DNA from: Tipula vernalis
Taxonomy: Eukaryota > Arthropoda > Insecta > Diptera > Tipulidae
Direction of reading: 5' to 3'
Length of the DNA: 64,000 nt
Assembly (NCBI GenBank): GCA_958295665.1
Contig: OY282560.1
Coordinates: forward strand, 100,231,930-100,295,929
Notes under the pieces: model-generated
Database searches by the model: none
Told to the model about the DNA's origin: nothing
The model's input: the letters and a program-made list of their open reading frames with translations, nothing else
Made by a program: the position numbers and the translations under genes
In this document: piece after piece, positions 22,951 to 33,551 of the stretch
How positions within the stretch are numbered: position 1 is the stretch's first letter
Layout: every line of letters starts with the position of its first letter

Positions 22951-25160
22951 TTGGATGACCGCTGTCCGTATGTTGTACTTAATATAGCTGGATGCGACAT
23001 GCGAGGTCTTCTGGATAGCGGAGCGTCGATAAGCATACTCGGACGGGATGCACTAAACCGCGTCGCTAACTTAGGGCTGTCTTATAGGAAATTATCGTCG
23101 AAAGTAAAAACCGCGGGTGATACCGAGAATCAGATAAATAGATATGTTGACACCATTGTAAAATTCAACGAACAGAGGCACACCATCCGGTTTTATCTTG
23201 TCCCAACGTTGCAAGGTTCATTGTACTTAGGGGTCGATTTTTGGAGTGCCTTTAACATCGCACCACATCTACTTGGATCTTTAGAAATGTCTCATACCGA
23301 CGTTAACGATAACCACGTACTTCCGCTCTCCGAGCAAAACGAATTTGATCAGATCCTTGCCGATTATCCGTCTTTCGAACAACATGGACTTGGACGTACT
23401 TCATTGATAGAGCACCACAAAGACGTCAGAGATTGTGCTCCGATAAAACAGCGATATTATGCCGTGTCTCCAGCCATTCAAGATCTTCTCTATAAGGAGC
23501 TAGACCGCATGCTTGAAATGGGTGTTATCGAAGAGAGCTCCAGCTCATGGTCCTCTCCTGTCGTTTTAGTACGTAAGCCAAATAAGGTGAGGTTATGTTT
23601 GGATTCGAGGAAGGTCAACGTGGTGACGAAAAAAGATGCATATCCACTCCTGCTAATTAATAGTATTCTGAGTCGGTTGTACAATACTACTATTACTTCC
23701 AGCATCGAGCTCAAAGACGCCTTTTGGCAAATTCCTTTGAATATAAATTCGCGAGATAAAACTGCCTTTACGATTCCTGGTCGCCCACTTTACCATTTTC
23801 GAGTAATGCCGTTTGGGTTGTGCAACTCTCCCCAAACGTTATGCCGATTAATGGATAAAGTGGTGCCGCATCATCTACACACTAAAATCTTTGTTTATCT
23901 CGACGACCTGCTCGTAACTTCATCGTCAATTTCGGAACATCTCTCTTTGCTAAAACTCGTAGGAGAACGATTGAAGCAAGCCGGCCTAACAATAAACATT
24001 GCTAAAAGTAAATTTTTTATGAAGCAGGTCATGTATTTGGGCTTTATTGTGAGTAACGGTGGACCAAAAACTAATCCGGATAAGGTTGAGGCTATAGAAA
24101 ATTTTCCAGTACCGACCTCCCTTAAGCAGACGAGACGATTTCTGGGTATGACCGGATGGTACCAGAGATTCATCCCTAACTATGCAGAGATCACTACTCT
24201 TATAACGAATCTTCTGAAAAAGAACGCTAAATTTCTTTGGACACAGCAAGCTCAATTAGCCTTCGAAAAAATCAAATACCTACTGACTACAGCACCCATA
24301 CTCGTAAATTCGGATTACTCAAAACCCTTTTTCATCAGATGCGATGCCTGTAAATATGGAGTAGGAAGTGTATTGTACCAGCAGGACCAGGAAGGACATG
24401 AACGACCTATTGCGTTTTTCTCTAAAAAACTGAATCAAGCCCAGTCAAACTATTCAACCACTGAACTAGAGTGTTTAGCCGCCTTGCTATCGGTGAAGAA
24501 ATTTCAACCTTATATTGAAGGCTATCACTTTACCATCATTACCGACCACTCTAGTCTCAAGTGGTTGATGCCGCAGACAGACTTGAACGGAAGACTAGCT
24601 CGCTGGAGTCTCAAGCTCCAAGCGTACGATTTCGAAATTAAGCATCAGCGCGGGTCGCAGAACGTCGTTCCTGATACGCTGTCTCGTCTATATTGTGATC
24701 AAGTAACTTCCGTTGTATCAGAGATAGATCTCCAGTCAGTGGCATTTAAGGATTCCGAATATATAAAGCTCCTCAATAAAATAAAGGCTAACCCGTCAAA
24801 TTATCCTGCGTTTCTAATCAAAGACGAACGAATTTACATAAGAATAGGTGCGAAAATAGATCCCTCGTTATCCACTATACCCCAATGGAAAATTTTGGTA
24901 CCTCAAAGCATGACGAACGATTTGATAAGACGATACCATGATGAACCGCTAGCTGCCCATGGAGGAACAGCAAAAACCATAGAACGGTTACGACGACTGT
25001 ATTATTGGCCAGGCATGCGAAAGCAAATCTACAACTACGTGTCTCAATGTTCGAAGTGTAAAACAGCTAAGAGTGCCAACACCCTATTAAAGCCTCCTAT
25101 AAGTCAACCAATATTCGCACAACGGCCATGGGAACGTATTTACATTGATTTAATGGGCCC
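22951..25160 (+). pseudogene. Gypsy-1 Pol: protease, RT, RNase H and integrase zinc finger, interrupted by an insertion
   Basis: An open frame of about 740 codons begins near the protease motif LLDSGASISILGRDAL. RT follows, with 'IELKDAFWQIPLN', 'FRVMPFGLCNSPQTLCR' and YLDDLLVTS (catalytic YLDD). RNase H is 'FFIRCDACKYGVGSVLYQQ' and 'ITDHSSLKWL'. Next is the integrase HHCC finger, 'AAHGGTAKTIERL' and 'CSKCKTAKS'. Similarity stops at 'WERIYIDLMGPYPRS', which contains the first integrase Asp. Here about 345 bp of unrelated sequence has been inserted, and the frame stops at 25221. The pol before the insertion has no stop, so decay is moderate. Confidence 0.88.
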
Positions 25161-25505
25161 CTATCCTCGGTCTTTGGAGTTGGCTTTGACTTTTGAGTCA
25201 GGCGGACAATATTTTTTTTAATTTTCTTAAAATAAAAACCAAAATTAGAATTTTTATAAAACCTTAAAGTACAAATCTTTAGACTAGAATGCTGCAGGGA
25301 TAATTCAAGTTTTCGGAAAGATAAAAAATGGCAGTAAAGAAAAAATGAAGGACATAAGGACCACGTGCCATGCTGCTGACTTTTACCCGGCATTTTCACA
25401 ACTGAATTTTTTGTATACCGACGCCTTTTTATAAATGAGCTCAAGCTCAAAAAATGGCGTCCCAAAATTTTAGCAGTAAATAAAATAAATAAATAAAATA
25501 AAACG
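25161..25505. other. ~345-bp insertion inside Gypsy-1 integrase
   Basis: Non-coding, AT-rich DNA separates 'DLMGPYPRS' from 'LVILDQFTKF', parts that are contiguous in Gypsy integrases. It ends in a TAAA-rich tract (25478-25502). Such a tail suggests a SINE-like or short non-LTR insertion in plus orientation, but I cannot see target duplications, so the type is unresolved. Confidence 0.55.
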
Positions 25506-26294
25506 GGAAACTAGTGATACTCGACCAATTTACCAAGTTCGTTTTACTAAAACCTCTTAGTTCCAGTATTACTACTAAAATAATATCGTATTTGCGAAAT
25601 GAAATTTTTCTTCTGTTTGGTGTACCGGAACAAATACTTTCCGACAATGGGTCTCAATTTATCAGTAAAGCATTCCAACATGTGTTAGTCGAATTTAATA
25701 TTAAACACTGCAAAACTGCCTTATACTCTCCACAAGCGAATGCGTCTGAGCGCATAAACAGATCAGTGATAGCTGCTATTCGTGCTTATGTGAAAGCAGA
25801 TCATAAGATAAGACAACAATTGAGGATTTGGGATTGACAATTCGGCGAAGTAGCTTGTGCCCTCAGAACGGCGGTACATCAGTCTTCTAAATTCCCACCC
25901 TATTTCCTGTTGTTTGGTTACAACATGATTACAGATGGAAAATCGTATCAAATTCTACCGCGATGTTCATTCCTTGTCGGATCTAGAGCAAATTTCCATG
26001 CACGACCGGTTGTCTATTATTCATAGCACAGTAACCAAAAATCTGAAGGAAGCCTTTGAAAAATATTCTCATTTCTATAATCTCAGAACAAGAAACGTCA
26101 GCTATAGTCCGGGGCAATCAGTTTATGTTCGTCAACATCCTCTTAGTGATTCGTCGAAAAGCTTTTGCGCAAAATTTTCCCCGAAATACATTAAAGCAGT
26201 TGTCGTGGAAAAAATTGAAAATGTCAATTATAAATGTAAAGACGAATCGGGGCGAACATTGGGAAACATTCATGCGAAAGATATCAAGCCCTAA
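25506..26294 (+). pseudogene. Gypsy-1 integrase core (second half) and C-terminal domain
   Basis: After the insertion the integrase continues with 'ILDQFTKFVLLKP', the second catalytic Asp in 'LSDNGSQFIS' and the Glu region 'YSPQANASERINRSV', where E precedes RIN as in other Gypsy integrases. A TGA at 25835 interrupts 'RIWD / QFGEVACALRTAVHQSS'. A frame change follows before the C-terminal part (from about 25935). That part contains 'YSPGQSVYVRQHPL' and 'FSPKYIKAVVVEKIENVNY', the GPY/F-like C-terminal domain. It ends at 26294 and no env ORF follows. Confidence 0.82.
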
Positions 26295-26427
26295 CGCCAA
26301 AAACCCGTAAAACTCAGCTTCGTCGCCTCTATGGTATTTCTACGACGAACCTGTCCTGTAACAACCGTGCATGTCGGACTCTTTCGGATCACCCGGTTTG
26401 ATCAGTGATGTTGATGATGGTGTGTAT

Positions 26428-27285
26428 TGTTCAAGATGACTCGACACTTGATGATGAAGAATCTGATATCTAAAAACAAACAAAGCCAACTTAATATATT
26501 TAAATTGTAATTATAATTTCACAAACTTATCTTGTTTAACTATTGTATCAAATTCTCTCAAAATTGTTTATGTATTTTGACATTTTGTTCACTGCTTTCA
26601 AAACTTTTTTTTTTTAATTGTAACTCAATAATTTGTAGAATAATTTAATAGCAAAATTGTCAAATATGAAATATGTATGAATCCTAGATAAGTTTTTTAA
26701 ATCATCTACTCGCTACACGGTGTCACTTTATAGCAAATATTAATATACGGTAAATTATTATAATTATATAAAGATGTCGCTAGTAAATTTCATTAATTTT
26801 TGGTTCAGTAAAAAAGAGAAAAAAATAGTTTTTGCGAAAAGTGACAACCGAGTGATGATTTAGCTAATTTTTATTATTATAAAATCAACTGCGATTAAGA
26901 TAACAGCGAATAAATAAAATAAGTTTTCTTTTGTGAATTTTATACCGGATTTTTTACTGGCTTTTGGAGATACTGCTACGATAATTTTTGAACCCCGCTA
27001 TACCTGGCTTTTGGAGATACCGCTTAAACAATTTTGAAACCCGCTTTATTTGGCTTTGGAGATACCGCTTTCAACACTTTGGACACCGCTTATATTTTTT
27101 TTGGAAACAGAATACATTCGTATATGTACTTTGGATTTTTGGGCGCATGCAATCGGAACCGGCAATTGATAAACAAACATTTAATTGAACTGCGGCATTG
27201 AAATTTATTCTGCACTGACCCTATACGGCGAAAAGAGGCAGTGTAAGTCGTAAATATTCAACCAGGTTCAAGGGCAGATTTTACA
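26428..27285 (+). repeat. 5' LTR of BEL element 2
   Basis: 858 bp, direct copy of 32689-33546 with one visible substitution. It includes a run of imperfect short repeats ('ttttggagataccgct' type) at 26960-27080 that creates a spurious 66-codon ORF present in both LTRs. Confidence 0.95.
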
Positions 27286-27303
27286 TGGTCCTTCGAGCCG
27301 GAT
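27286..27303 (+). promoter_or_regulatory. Primer-binding site of BEL element 2
   Basis: TGGTCCTTCGAGCCGG abuts the LTR. Its complement (CCGGCTCGAAGGACCA) looks like a tRNA T-arm and acceptor end with CCA. The specific tRNA was not identified with certainty. Confidence 0.75.
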
Positions 27304-27528
27304 AGGCGCCAAAACACCAAGCTTGGTAAAACTGTGAGTAAAGACCTTTAATTATTTTTTTTTTTTTTTTTTACGTGCATAAAGTGAAATAAACATTGAT
27401 TGAAAGAGTCCAAATTAAAACAGTGAACTATTAACGATTCTTTTGGTAATATCGTAAAATCCGTGGCGTGTTATAACAGTGAAACTGATTCGTGAAGGTC
27501 GTGATTTTTTTTTTTGTGAATTATTAAA

Positions 27529-30525
27529 ATGGCGGAAACTAGAGCAATAAAGCGTATAATGAAAGGCTACGATTCAATCAAAGCCCAAGTTTTAACATTC
27601 ACAAAAGATACTCGCGTGAATGAAATTCGTGCATGTTTGGCCTTATTATCCGATGAATGGAAAGAGTTTCAAACTCTTGAAAAAACACTGAAGGGAAAAT
27701 TTGAGGACACAAATCTGGATTCAGTAGACAAAATCGAAAGCAGCCATTTCGATCTAAGGCAGAAGCTTTTCCGGTGGGAAAAATTAATCGAGGAAAACAA
27801 TGTTCAAGCGAATAACACAATGGATGAATTGTTATTAAACCAAACCAATTTCATACAGGAAATATCTTCGATTAATAAAAGAGAAAGTGAGGTGCGTCTG
27901 CCGCGTATTAATATTCCGGCATTCAGTGGGCAATACTCAGAATTTCCATCGTTCCGCGATCTTTTTGAGGCGTCAATTCATCATAATAACAATATTTCCA
28001 AAGTCCATAAGCTACAGTATTTGAAAGGACTATTGAAAGGAGAAGCTTATGCTTTAATTAATCACATTCAGGTTACAGACGCTAATTATGATGAAGTGTG
28101 GGAAAAAATCAAGGCAAGATACGACAAACGTAAACACGTAGTGTATGCTTTGCTTAAACAGTTTATAGAGCAACCAAATGTACTACAAAATTGTGCAAAA
28201 TCGCTTCGTCATTTATCCAATGTTTCTGATGAAGTTATGAGGGGACTGAAAGTGCTAGGGGATCAAGCTGAAGGTCGTGATCCGTGGCTAATTTATTTAT
28301 TAATAAATAAATTAGATTTTGATACAAAGGAGGCGTGGGCTCATGAGACTGCTGAGATTGATTTTCCCACTCTTGAGCAACTGTTCAAATTTCTGAATAA
28401 AAGGAGTGATGCTTTAGAAAATCTCAACTCAGGCCAATTAAAAAGGTCCAATATTCCAAAGCGAGTTAGTTCTTTGGTGTCACAATCACACTCTTTCACA
28501 GTTGCATGCCCGCTATGTTCAGGAGAACATTATCTAGGTAAATGCGATACCTTTTTGGGATTGCCAAGCTCCGAGCGAAAACAAGTGGTAGTAGACAAAA
28601 GGCTATGCTTTAACTGTTTGTCGTCTACTCATCAGTCAACCGTTTGCAGATCGAGATACAGTTGCAGAATTTGTAGGCGCAGGCATCATCAAACATTACA
28701 TCCTGATTCTACCGTAGTGAACGAAAAGGACAATTCAGAGGTTGATTCTAACAAACAACAAGAATCAACAAGTTACAATGCGACGTTGAAAATGAAATCT
28801 TCGCTAATTGGACAACATCAAATACAACAACACCAAGCGATTCTACCAACGGCAAATGTTTTAGTGAAAGACAGATATGGAAAGCAGCATAGATGTCGAA
28901 TTCTACTCGATTCAGGATCTCAGTGTTCTTTTGTTTCTGAGAATTGTGTTCAAAGGTTGAAAATACAACGGCCAAGATCAAATGTCAATATAACTGGTAT
29001 AACACCTGGTTCTGTGAGCTCGAGAGGAAAGGCATGTATAATAATGGGGTCGTTATATAATTCCAATTTACAATTAGAAGTGAACACATTAATAATCAGC
29101 CAGTTACCGTCTAATCTACCAAGATACCCTATTGATATACAGGATAGACGATTAGTTGAAAATATGGAGCTAGCTGACCCTGATTTTGATAAACCAGCTC
29201 CCATAGACTTTATAATCGGAGCAGATCAATTTTTTGCTGTGCTTGAATGTGGTAAGAGACAGTTTAACTCAATTTTGTTACAGAAAACAGTGTTTGGGTG
29301 GGTAGTGTCTGGCCAACCGAACACAATATCAAATGAGGTCTCTTCCAATTATATGTCACTAAATATTCAAATCGATATGAATATAGACGAGGCACTTCAA
29401 CGATTTTGGGAGATTGAAGAGATGCCGAATATCAACAACACTTCTCCAGAAGATACCGAATGCGAAGAATTCTACGATCGCACGCACAAAAGGCAGCAAG
29501 ATGGCAGATATATGGTTAAACTTCCCTTTAAAAGAGTATCACCAGAATTAGGAAATTCTTTAATTACTGCAACGCAGCGTTTCCTTTCACTGGAACGCAA
29601 GTTATCCAATAATCCAAGTTTAAAGGAGCGGTATGTCAATCAAATCAGAGAATATATTGAAATGGGACATATGACGGAAATTTCTCAAGCTGACGCATTA
29701 AATGATTCGCAATTATACTATTTGCCGCATCATTCAGTGATTAAAGAAACCAGTAATACTACAAAGGTTCGAGTGGTCTTTGATGGTTCCAGCAAGTCAT
29801 CCACAGGCGTTTCTCTAAACGAAACATTGATGGTTGGGCCGACCATTCAACCAACGTTATGGGCGACACTTATGAGGTTTAGACGACACCAAATTGCAAT
29901 AACTGCCGACATAGAAAAAATGTATAGGCAAGTCCTGGTCTTTCCTGGCGATACAAACTATCAACGGGTCTTGTGGCGAGAACGTTCTAATGACAAAATA
30001 CGGCATTATAAATTAAATCGAGTCACATTCGGCCTCGCTTGTTCCGCATATTTAGCAATACGCACGCTCCAGCAGTTGGCTCGCGACGTCGGAGAAGAAG
30101 CCATAACTCAACATATCTTGAACGATTTTTACGTCGACGACTTATTATCTGGCTCACATGATATAGAAAGTGCAGCTCAACTCAAGGAAATGATGATAAG
30201 CGTACTGCAACAAGGAGGTTTCGTATTACGAAAATGGCAATCAAACGTAAAATGCCTATCCGATGAAAAAGATGAAGCAATTACAACGAAGTTATGCAGT
30301 GATGGCGGTATTTCAGCAGTGACGGTGCTGGGGTTACATTGGCATCCTACATCGGACATATTAACGTTCAAAGTAAGTCCCGAAAAAGATACGGAAGTAA
30401 CGAAACGCAAAGTGATATCGGAAGCCTCCCGAGTTTTCGATCCGTTGGGATTTCTGGCTTCTTCAATTGTGTTACTGAAAATATTATTCCAAAGGCTCTG
30501 GTTTTTTGAAATTAGATTGGGATGA
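27529..30525 (+). CDS. BEL element 2 Gag-protease-RT polyprotein (5' part)
   Basis: 998 codons from ATG 27529 without a stop. A helical N-terminus is followed by the BEL Gag block 'IPAFSGQYSEFPSFRDLFEA' (about residue 130). Cys/His knuckles lie near residues 325-385 (CPLCSGEHYLGKC, CFNCLSSTHQSTVC, CRICRRRHHQTLH). The retropepsin site LLDSGSQCSF is near residue 460. 'FGWVVSGQ' is followed by RT with 'VRVVFDGSSKSSTGVSLNET', 'ITADIEKMYRQVLV' and YVDDLLSG (catalytic YVDD). The protein should continue into RNase H, but after 'LFQRLW' a run of six T shifts the frame and the ORF ends 8 codons later. Gag, protease and RT look functional. Confidence 0.93.
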   Translation: MAETRAIKRIMKGYDSIKAQVLTFTKDTRVNEIRACLALLSDEWKEFQTLEKTLKGKFEDTNLDSVDKIESSHFDLRQKLFRWEKLIEENNVQANNTMDELLLNQTNFIQEISSINKRESEVRLPRINIPAFSGQYSEFPSFRDLFEASIHHNNNISKVHKLQYLKGLLKGEAYALINHIQVTDANYDEVWEKIKARYDKRKHVVYALLKQFIEQPNVLQNCAKSLRHLSNVSDEVMRGLKVLGDQAEGRDPWLIYLLINKLDFDTKEAWAHETAEIDFPTLEQLFKFLNKRSDALENLNSGQLKRSNIPKRVSSLVSQSHSFTVACPLCSGEHYLGKCDTFLGLPSSERKQVVVDKRLCFNCLSSTHQSTVCRSRYSCRICRRRHHQTLHPDSTVVNEKDNSEVDSNKQQESTSYNATLKMKSSLIGQHQIQQHQAILPTANVLVKDRYGKQHRCRILLDSGSQCSFVSENCVQRLKIQRPRSNVNITGITPGSVSSRGKACIIMGSLYNSNLQLEVNTLIISQLPSNLPRYPIDIQDRRLVENMELADPDFDKPAPIDFIIGADQFFAVLECGKRQFNSILLQKTVFGWVVSGQPNTISNEVSSNYMSLNIQIDMNIDEALQRFWEIEEMPNINNTSPEDTECEEFYDRTHKRQQDGRYMVKLPFKRVSPELGNSLITATQRFLSLERKLSNNPSLKERYVNQIREYIEMGHMTEISQADALNDSQLYYLPHHSVIKETSNTTKVRVVFDGSSKSSTGVSLNETLMVGPTIQPTLWATLMRFRRHQIAITADIEKMYRQVLVFPGDTNYQRVLWRERSNDKIRHYKLNRVTFGLACSAYLAIRTLQQLARDVGEEAITQHILNDFYVDDLLSGSHDIESAAQLKEMMISVLQQGGFVLRKWQSNVKCLSDEKDEAITTKLCSDGGISAVTVLGLHWHPTSDILTFKVSPEKDTEVTKRKVISEASRVFDPLGFLASSIVLLKILFQRLWFFEIRLG

Positions 30526-32659
30526 TAAATTGCCCGAATGTTATGACAAAATGTACAGAAAAGTGAGGGGTGAATTTGGATATTTTGAAAATATAGAAAT
30601 TCGGAGATTCACGGATCTTAATGAAAGCACTCAAATACATGGTTTCTCAGATGCAAGCGAGATGGCTTATTGTGCCGTTGTTTATAGCAGAACCATAAAT
30701 AAAGAAGGTGCAATCGTAATAAATATCTTAACAGCGAAAACAAAGGTGGCGCCAGTAAAAAAGATTTCCTTACCTAGGCTGGAGTTGTGTGCGGCACATC
30801 TATTAACAAAGCTTATGTTCACGGTGAAACAAACATTAGCACCTAATGCAATATGCTATGCATGGACCGACTCGTCCATCGTGTTGGCTTGGTTATCCAC
30901 TTATCCTGCTAGATGGAAGACATTTGTAGCAAATCGCACCAGCCAAATAATAGAGAAGTTCCCTCGAAAACATTGGTCTTATGTGAAATCAGCTGATAAC
31001 CCGGCCGATCATGGCTCACGAGGAATGTCTCCACAAAAACTGGTCAACCTGGAACAATGGTGGCAAGGACCAAGTTGGCTCAAGAAACCCGAAACCCTTT
31101 GGCCAGATACTCATTCAAGCTCAACATTAGAGGAAACCGTGATTGAAGCCGAGCTCAGTAAAACTAAATTACCGATAGACCTATTTCAAACTACAATTCA
31201 AGACGATTGGTTGGGTAATTTATTTGAAAGACGATCGAAACTCCAAAAAATATTCCGCGTGGTAGCATACGTAAGACGTTTTATCAGTAATTCGAAAATG
31301 AAGAAACCTGCGCAAAGAATTTCTGGTGAACTGAAAGCAAAAGAGATCGAAGCTGCTAAAACTACGTGTGTCATTTGGGTGCAAAGTAGTGAACTTCGTA
31401 ATGATGTAAACAATTTACGAAGAAATAAAGTGGTGGACAATAGATCAAATTTATTATCTTTAGCGCCGTTCATAGATGCATCCGGTTTGTTGAGAGTTGG
31501 TGGGAGACTGTTCAATACCGATTCCGATTACGATAATAAACACCCAGTGATACTCCCATCCAACCACCTTTTTACCGAAAAGCTTATATGGGAGACGCAC
31601 TTCAAAAATTTACACGCAGAGCCCACACTAACTAATAATCTAATAAGGCAAAAATATTGGATAATTAAAGGGCGTACGAAAATAAGGTCAATATTGAAAA
31701 ATTGTGTAATCTGTGCAAAATATGCACGTAAGACCAGTGCACAGTTAATGGGGAATCTTCCAGTTGAGAGAGTAATACCAACCAGACCATTTACCAATTG
31801 TGGAATAGACTTCGCTGGTCCACTGTATTTTGCTGCAAAGAAGGGCAGAGGTGGCACTAACCCTGTCAAAGGGTATCTTTGTATATTTGTTTGTCTGTCG
31901 GTCAAGGCCGTTCATATAGAACCAGTAAGTGATCTTAGGCGAGGTGTACCAAAAAGGATATACACGGATAATGGTTCTAACTTCATTGGCGCAAAGAGAA
32001 TCTTAAATGAAGCCCACAAACTAATTCAAAATATTAATCAAAATTATATTATTTCAGAATTTTTAAGCGAAAATGGTATAGACTGGCATTTTATTCCACC
32101 AGCATCTCCTCATTTTGGTGGATTGTGGGAATCGGCCGTGAAATCTGTAAAGACACATTTGTTAAAAACGACGAATAACGTGAATCTTACCTTTGAAGAA
32201 ATGGCGACCCTATTATGTCAGGTCGAGAACGTTTTAAATTCACGTCCTTTATGCATTACATCGACAGATGATGAATATGAAGTACTGACGCCCGCTCATT
32301 TCCTGATAGGAATATCAACGGGGTCTGTTCCTGAAAAACATATAACCGCAGTAAATTCGACACTGTCCAGATGGCAACGAATTCAAGCCAGAATTCAAAT
32401 ATTTTGGAACAAATATAGAACGGATTATATAAACAACCTTCAACAGAGACGCAAATGGCAAAAACCGAAAGAAGAGATTAAAGTTGGCGACATAGTTCTT
32501 ATCAAAGATGACAACATTCCAGTTTGTAAATGGCCTCTCGGGCGAATTCTGGAAACTCATCCCGGTGACGACAATCTTACTAGAGTGGTAACCATCAAAA
32601 CTTCAAGTTCAACGTTACAACGACCAATAGTCAAAATTTGTAAACTTCCTGTTGGTTAA
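30506..32659 (+). CDS. BEL element 2 RNase H-integrase (3' part of Pol, after a +1-type frameshift)
   Basis: The frame resumes at 'KLDWDD', which should directly follow 'LFQRLW', so one extra T in the T6 tract explains the break. RNase H shows 'IHGFSDASEMAYCAVVYSR' and 'TAKTKVAPVKKISLPRLEL'. The integrase zinc-binding region ends in CVICAKY. Core residues are D in 'GIDFAGPL', D in 'YTDNGSNFIG' and E in 'GGLWESAVKSV'. Between the two Asp residues, 'AVHIEPVSDL' runs straight into 'RRGVPKRIY'. Relative to BEL element 1 ('EDLSTRSFLDVFDRFISRRG') about 14-17 residues are missing in frame. 'VLTPAHFLIG' and a C-terminal domain follow. TAA at 32657 lies 29 bp before the 3' LTR. Confidence 0.92.
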   Translation: MKLDWDDKLPECYDKMYRKVRGEFGYFENIEIRRFTDLNESTQIHGFSDASEMAYCAVVYSRTINKEGAIVINILTAKTKVAPVKKISLPRLELCAAHLLTKLMFTVKQTLAPNAICYAWTDSSIVLAWLSTYPARWKTFVANRTSQIIEKFPRKHWSYVKSADNPADHGSRGMSPQKLVNLEQWWQGPSWLKKPETLWPDTHSSSTLEETVIEAELSKTKLPIDLFQTTIQDDWLGNLFERRSKLQKIFRVVAYVRRFISNSKMKKPAQRISGELKAKEIEAAKTTCVIWVQSSELRNDVNNLRRNKVVDNRSNLLSLAPFIDASGLLRVGGRLFNTDSDYDNKHPVILPSNHLFTEKLIWETHFKNLHAEPTLTNNLIRQKYWIIKGRTKIRSILKNCVICAKYARKTSAQLMGNLPVERVIPTRPFTNCGIDFAGPLYFAAKKGRGGTNPVKGYLCIFVCLSVKAVHIEPVSDLRRGVPKRIYTDNGSNFIGAKRILNEAHKLIQNINQNYIISEFLSENGIDWHFIPPASPHFGGLWESAVKSVKTHLLKTTNNVNLTFEEMATLLCQVENVLNSRPLCITSTDDEYEVLTPAHFLIGISTGSVPEKHITAVNSTLSRWQRIQARIQIFWNKYRTDYINNLQQRRKWQKPKEEIKVGDIVLIKDDNIPVCKWPLGRILETHPGDDNLTRVVTIKTSSSTLQRPIVKICKLPVG

Positions 32660-32688
32660 CGAAATGGATCGTTAACGGTGGGCGAGTA

Positions 32689-33546
32689 TGTTCAAGATGA
32701 CTCGACACTTGATGATGAAGAATCTGAGATCTAAAAACAAACAAAGCCAACTTAATATATTTAAATTGTAATTATAATTTCACAAACTTATCTTGTTTAA
32801 CTATTGTATCAAATTCTCTCAAAATTGTTTATGTATTTTGACATTTTGTTCACTGCTTTCAAAACTTTTTTTTTTTAATTGTAACTCAATAATTTGTAGA
32901 ATAATTTAATAGCAAAATTGTCAAATATGAAATATGTATGAATCCTAGATAAGTTTTTTAAATCATCTACTCGCTACACGGTGTCACTTTATAGCAAATA
33001 TTAATATACGGTAAATTATTATAATTATATAAAGATGTCGCTAGTAAATTTCATTAATTTTTGGTTCAGTAAAAAAGAGAAAAAAATAGTTTTTGCGAAA
33101 AGTGACAACCGAGTGATGATTTAGCTAATTTTTATTATTATAAAATCAACTGCGATTAAGATAACAGCGAATAAATAAAATAAGTTTTCTTTTGTGAATT
33201 TTATACCGGATTTTTTACTGGCTTTTGGAGATACTGCTACGATAATTTTTGAACCCCGCTATACCTGGCTTTTGGAGATACCGCTTAAACAATTTTGAAA
33301 CCCGCTTTATTTGGCTTTGGAGATACCGCTTTCAACACTTTGGACACCGCTTATATTTTTTTTGGAAACAGAATACATTCGTATATGTACTTTGGATTTT
33401 TGGGCGCATGCAATCGGAACCGGCAATTGATAAACAAACATTTAATTGAACTGCGGCATTGAAATTTATTCTGCACTGACCCTATACGGCGAAAAGAGGC
33501 AGTGTAAGTCGTAAATATTCAACCAGGTTCAAGGGCAGATTTTACA
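32689..33546 (+). repeat. 3' LTR of BEL element 2
   Basis: 858-bp copy of 26428-27285, preceded by the purine-rich GGTGGGCGAGTA and followed by the duplication TGTAT. Confidence 0.95.
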
Positions 33547-33551
33547 TGTAT

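Larger units (their letters stand above)
26428..33546 (+). mobile_element. BEL/Pao LTR retrotransposon (element 2), nearly intact
   Basis: Two 858-bp LTRs (TGTTCAAG...TTTTACA) with one visible mismatch (GATATC versus GAGATC) are flanked by the 5-bp duplication TGTAT (26423-26427 and 33547-33551). A primer-binding site starts immediately after the 5' LTR, and GGTGGGCGAGTA precedes the 3' LTR. The interior holds one Gag-Pol coding region broken once by a frameshift at a T6 run (about 30501-30506), plus an apparent in-frame integrase deletion near 31935. It inserted in the 3' non-coding part of Gypsy-1, so it is younger than Gypsy-1. Confidence 0.95.

Noticed and set aside
26988..27188. 66-codon ORF present twice (also 33249-33449)
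   Set aside because: Both copies are inside the identical LTRs of BEL element 2 and arise from short imperfect repeats; no protein similarity.
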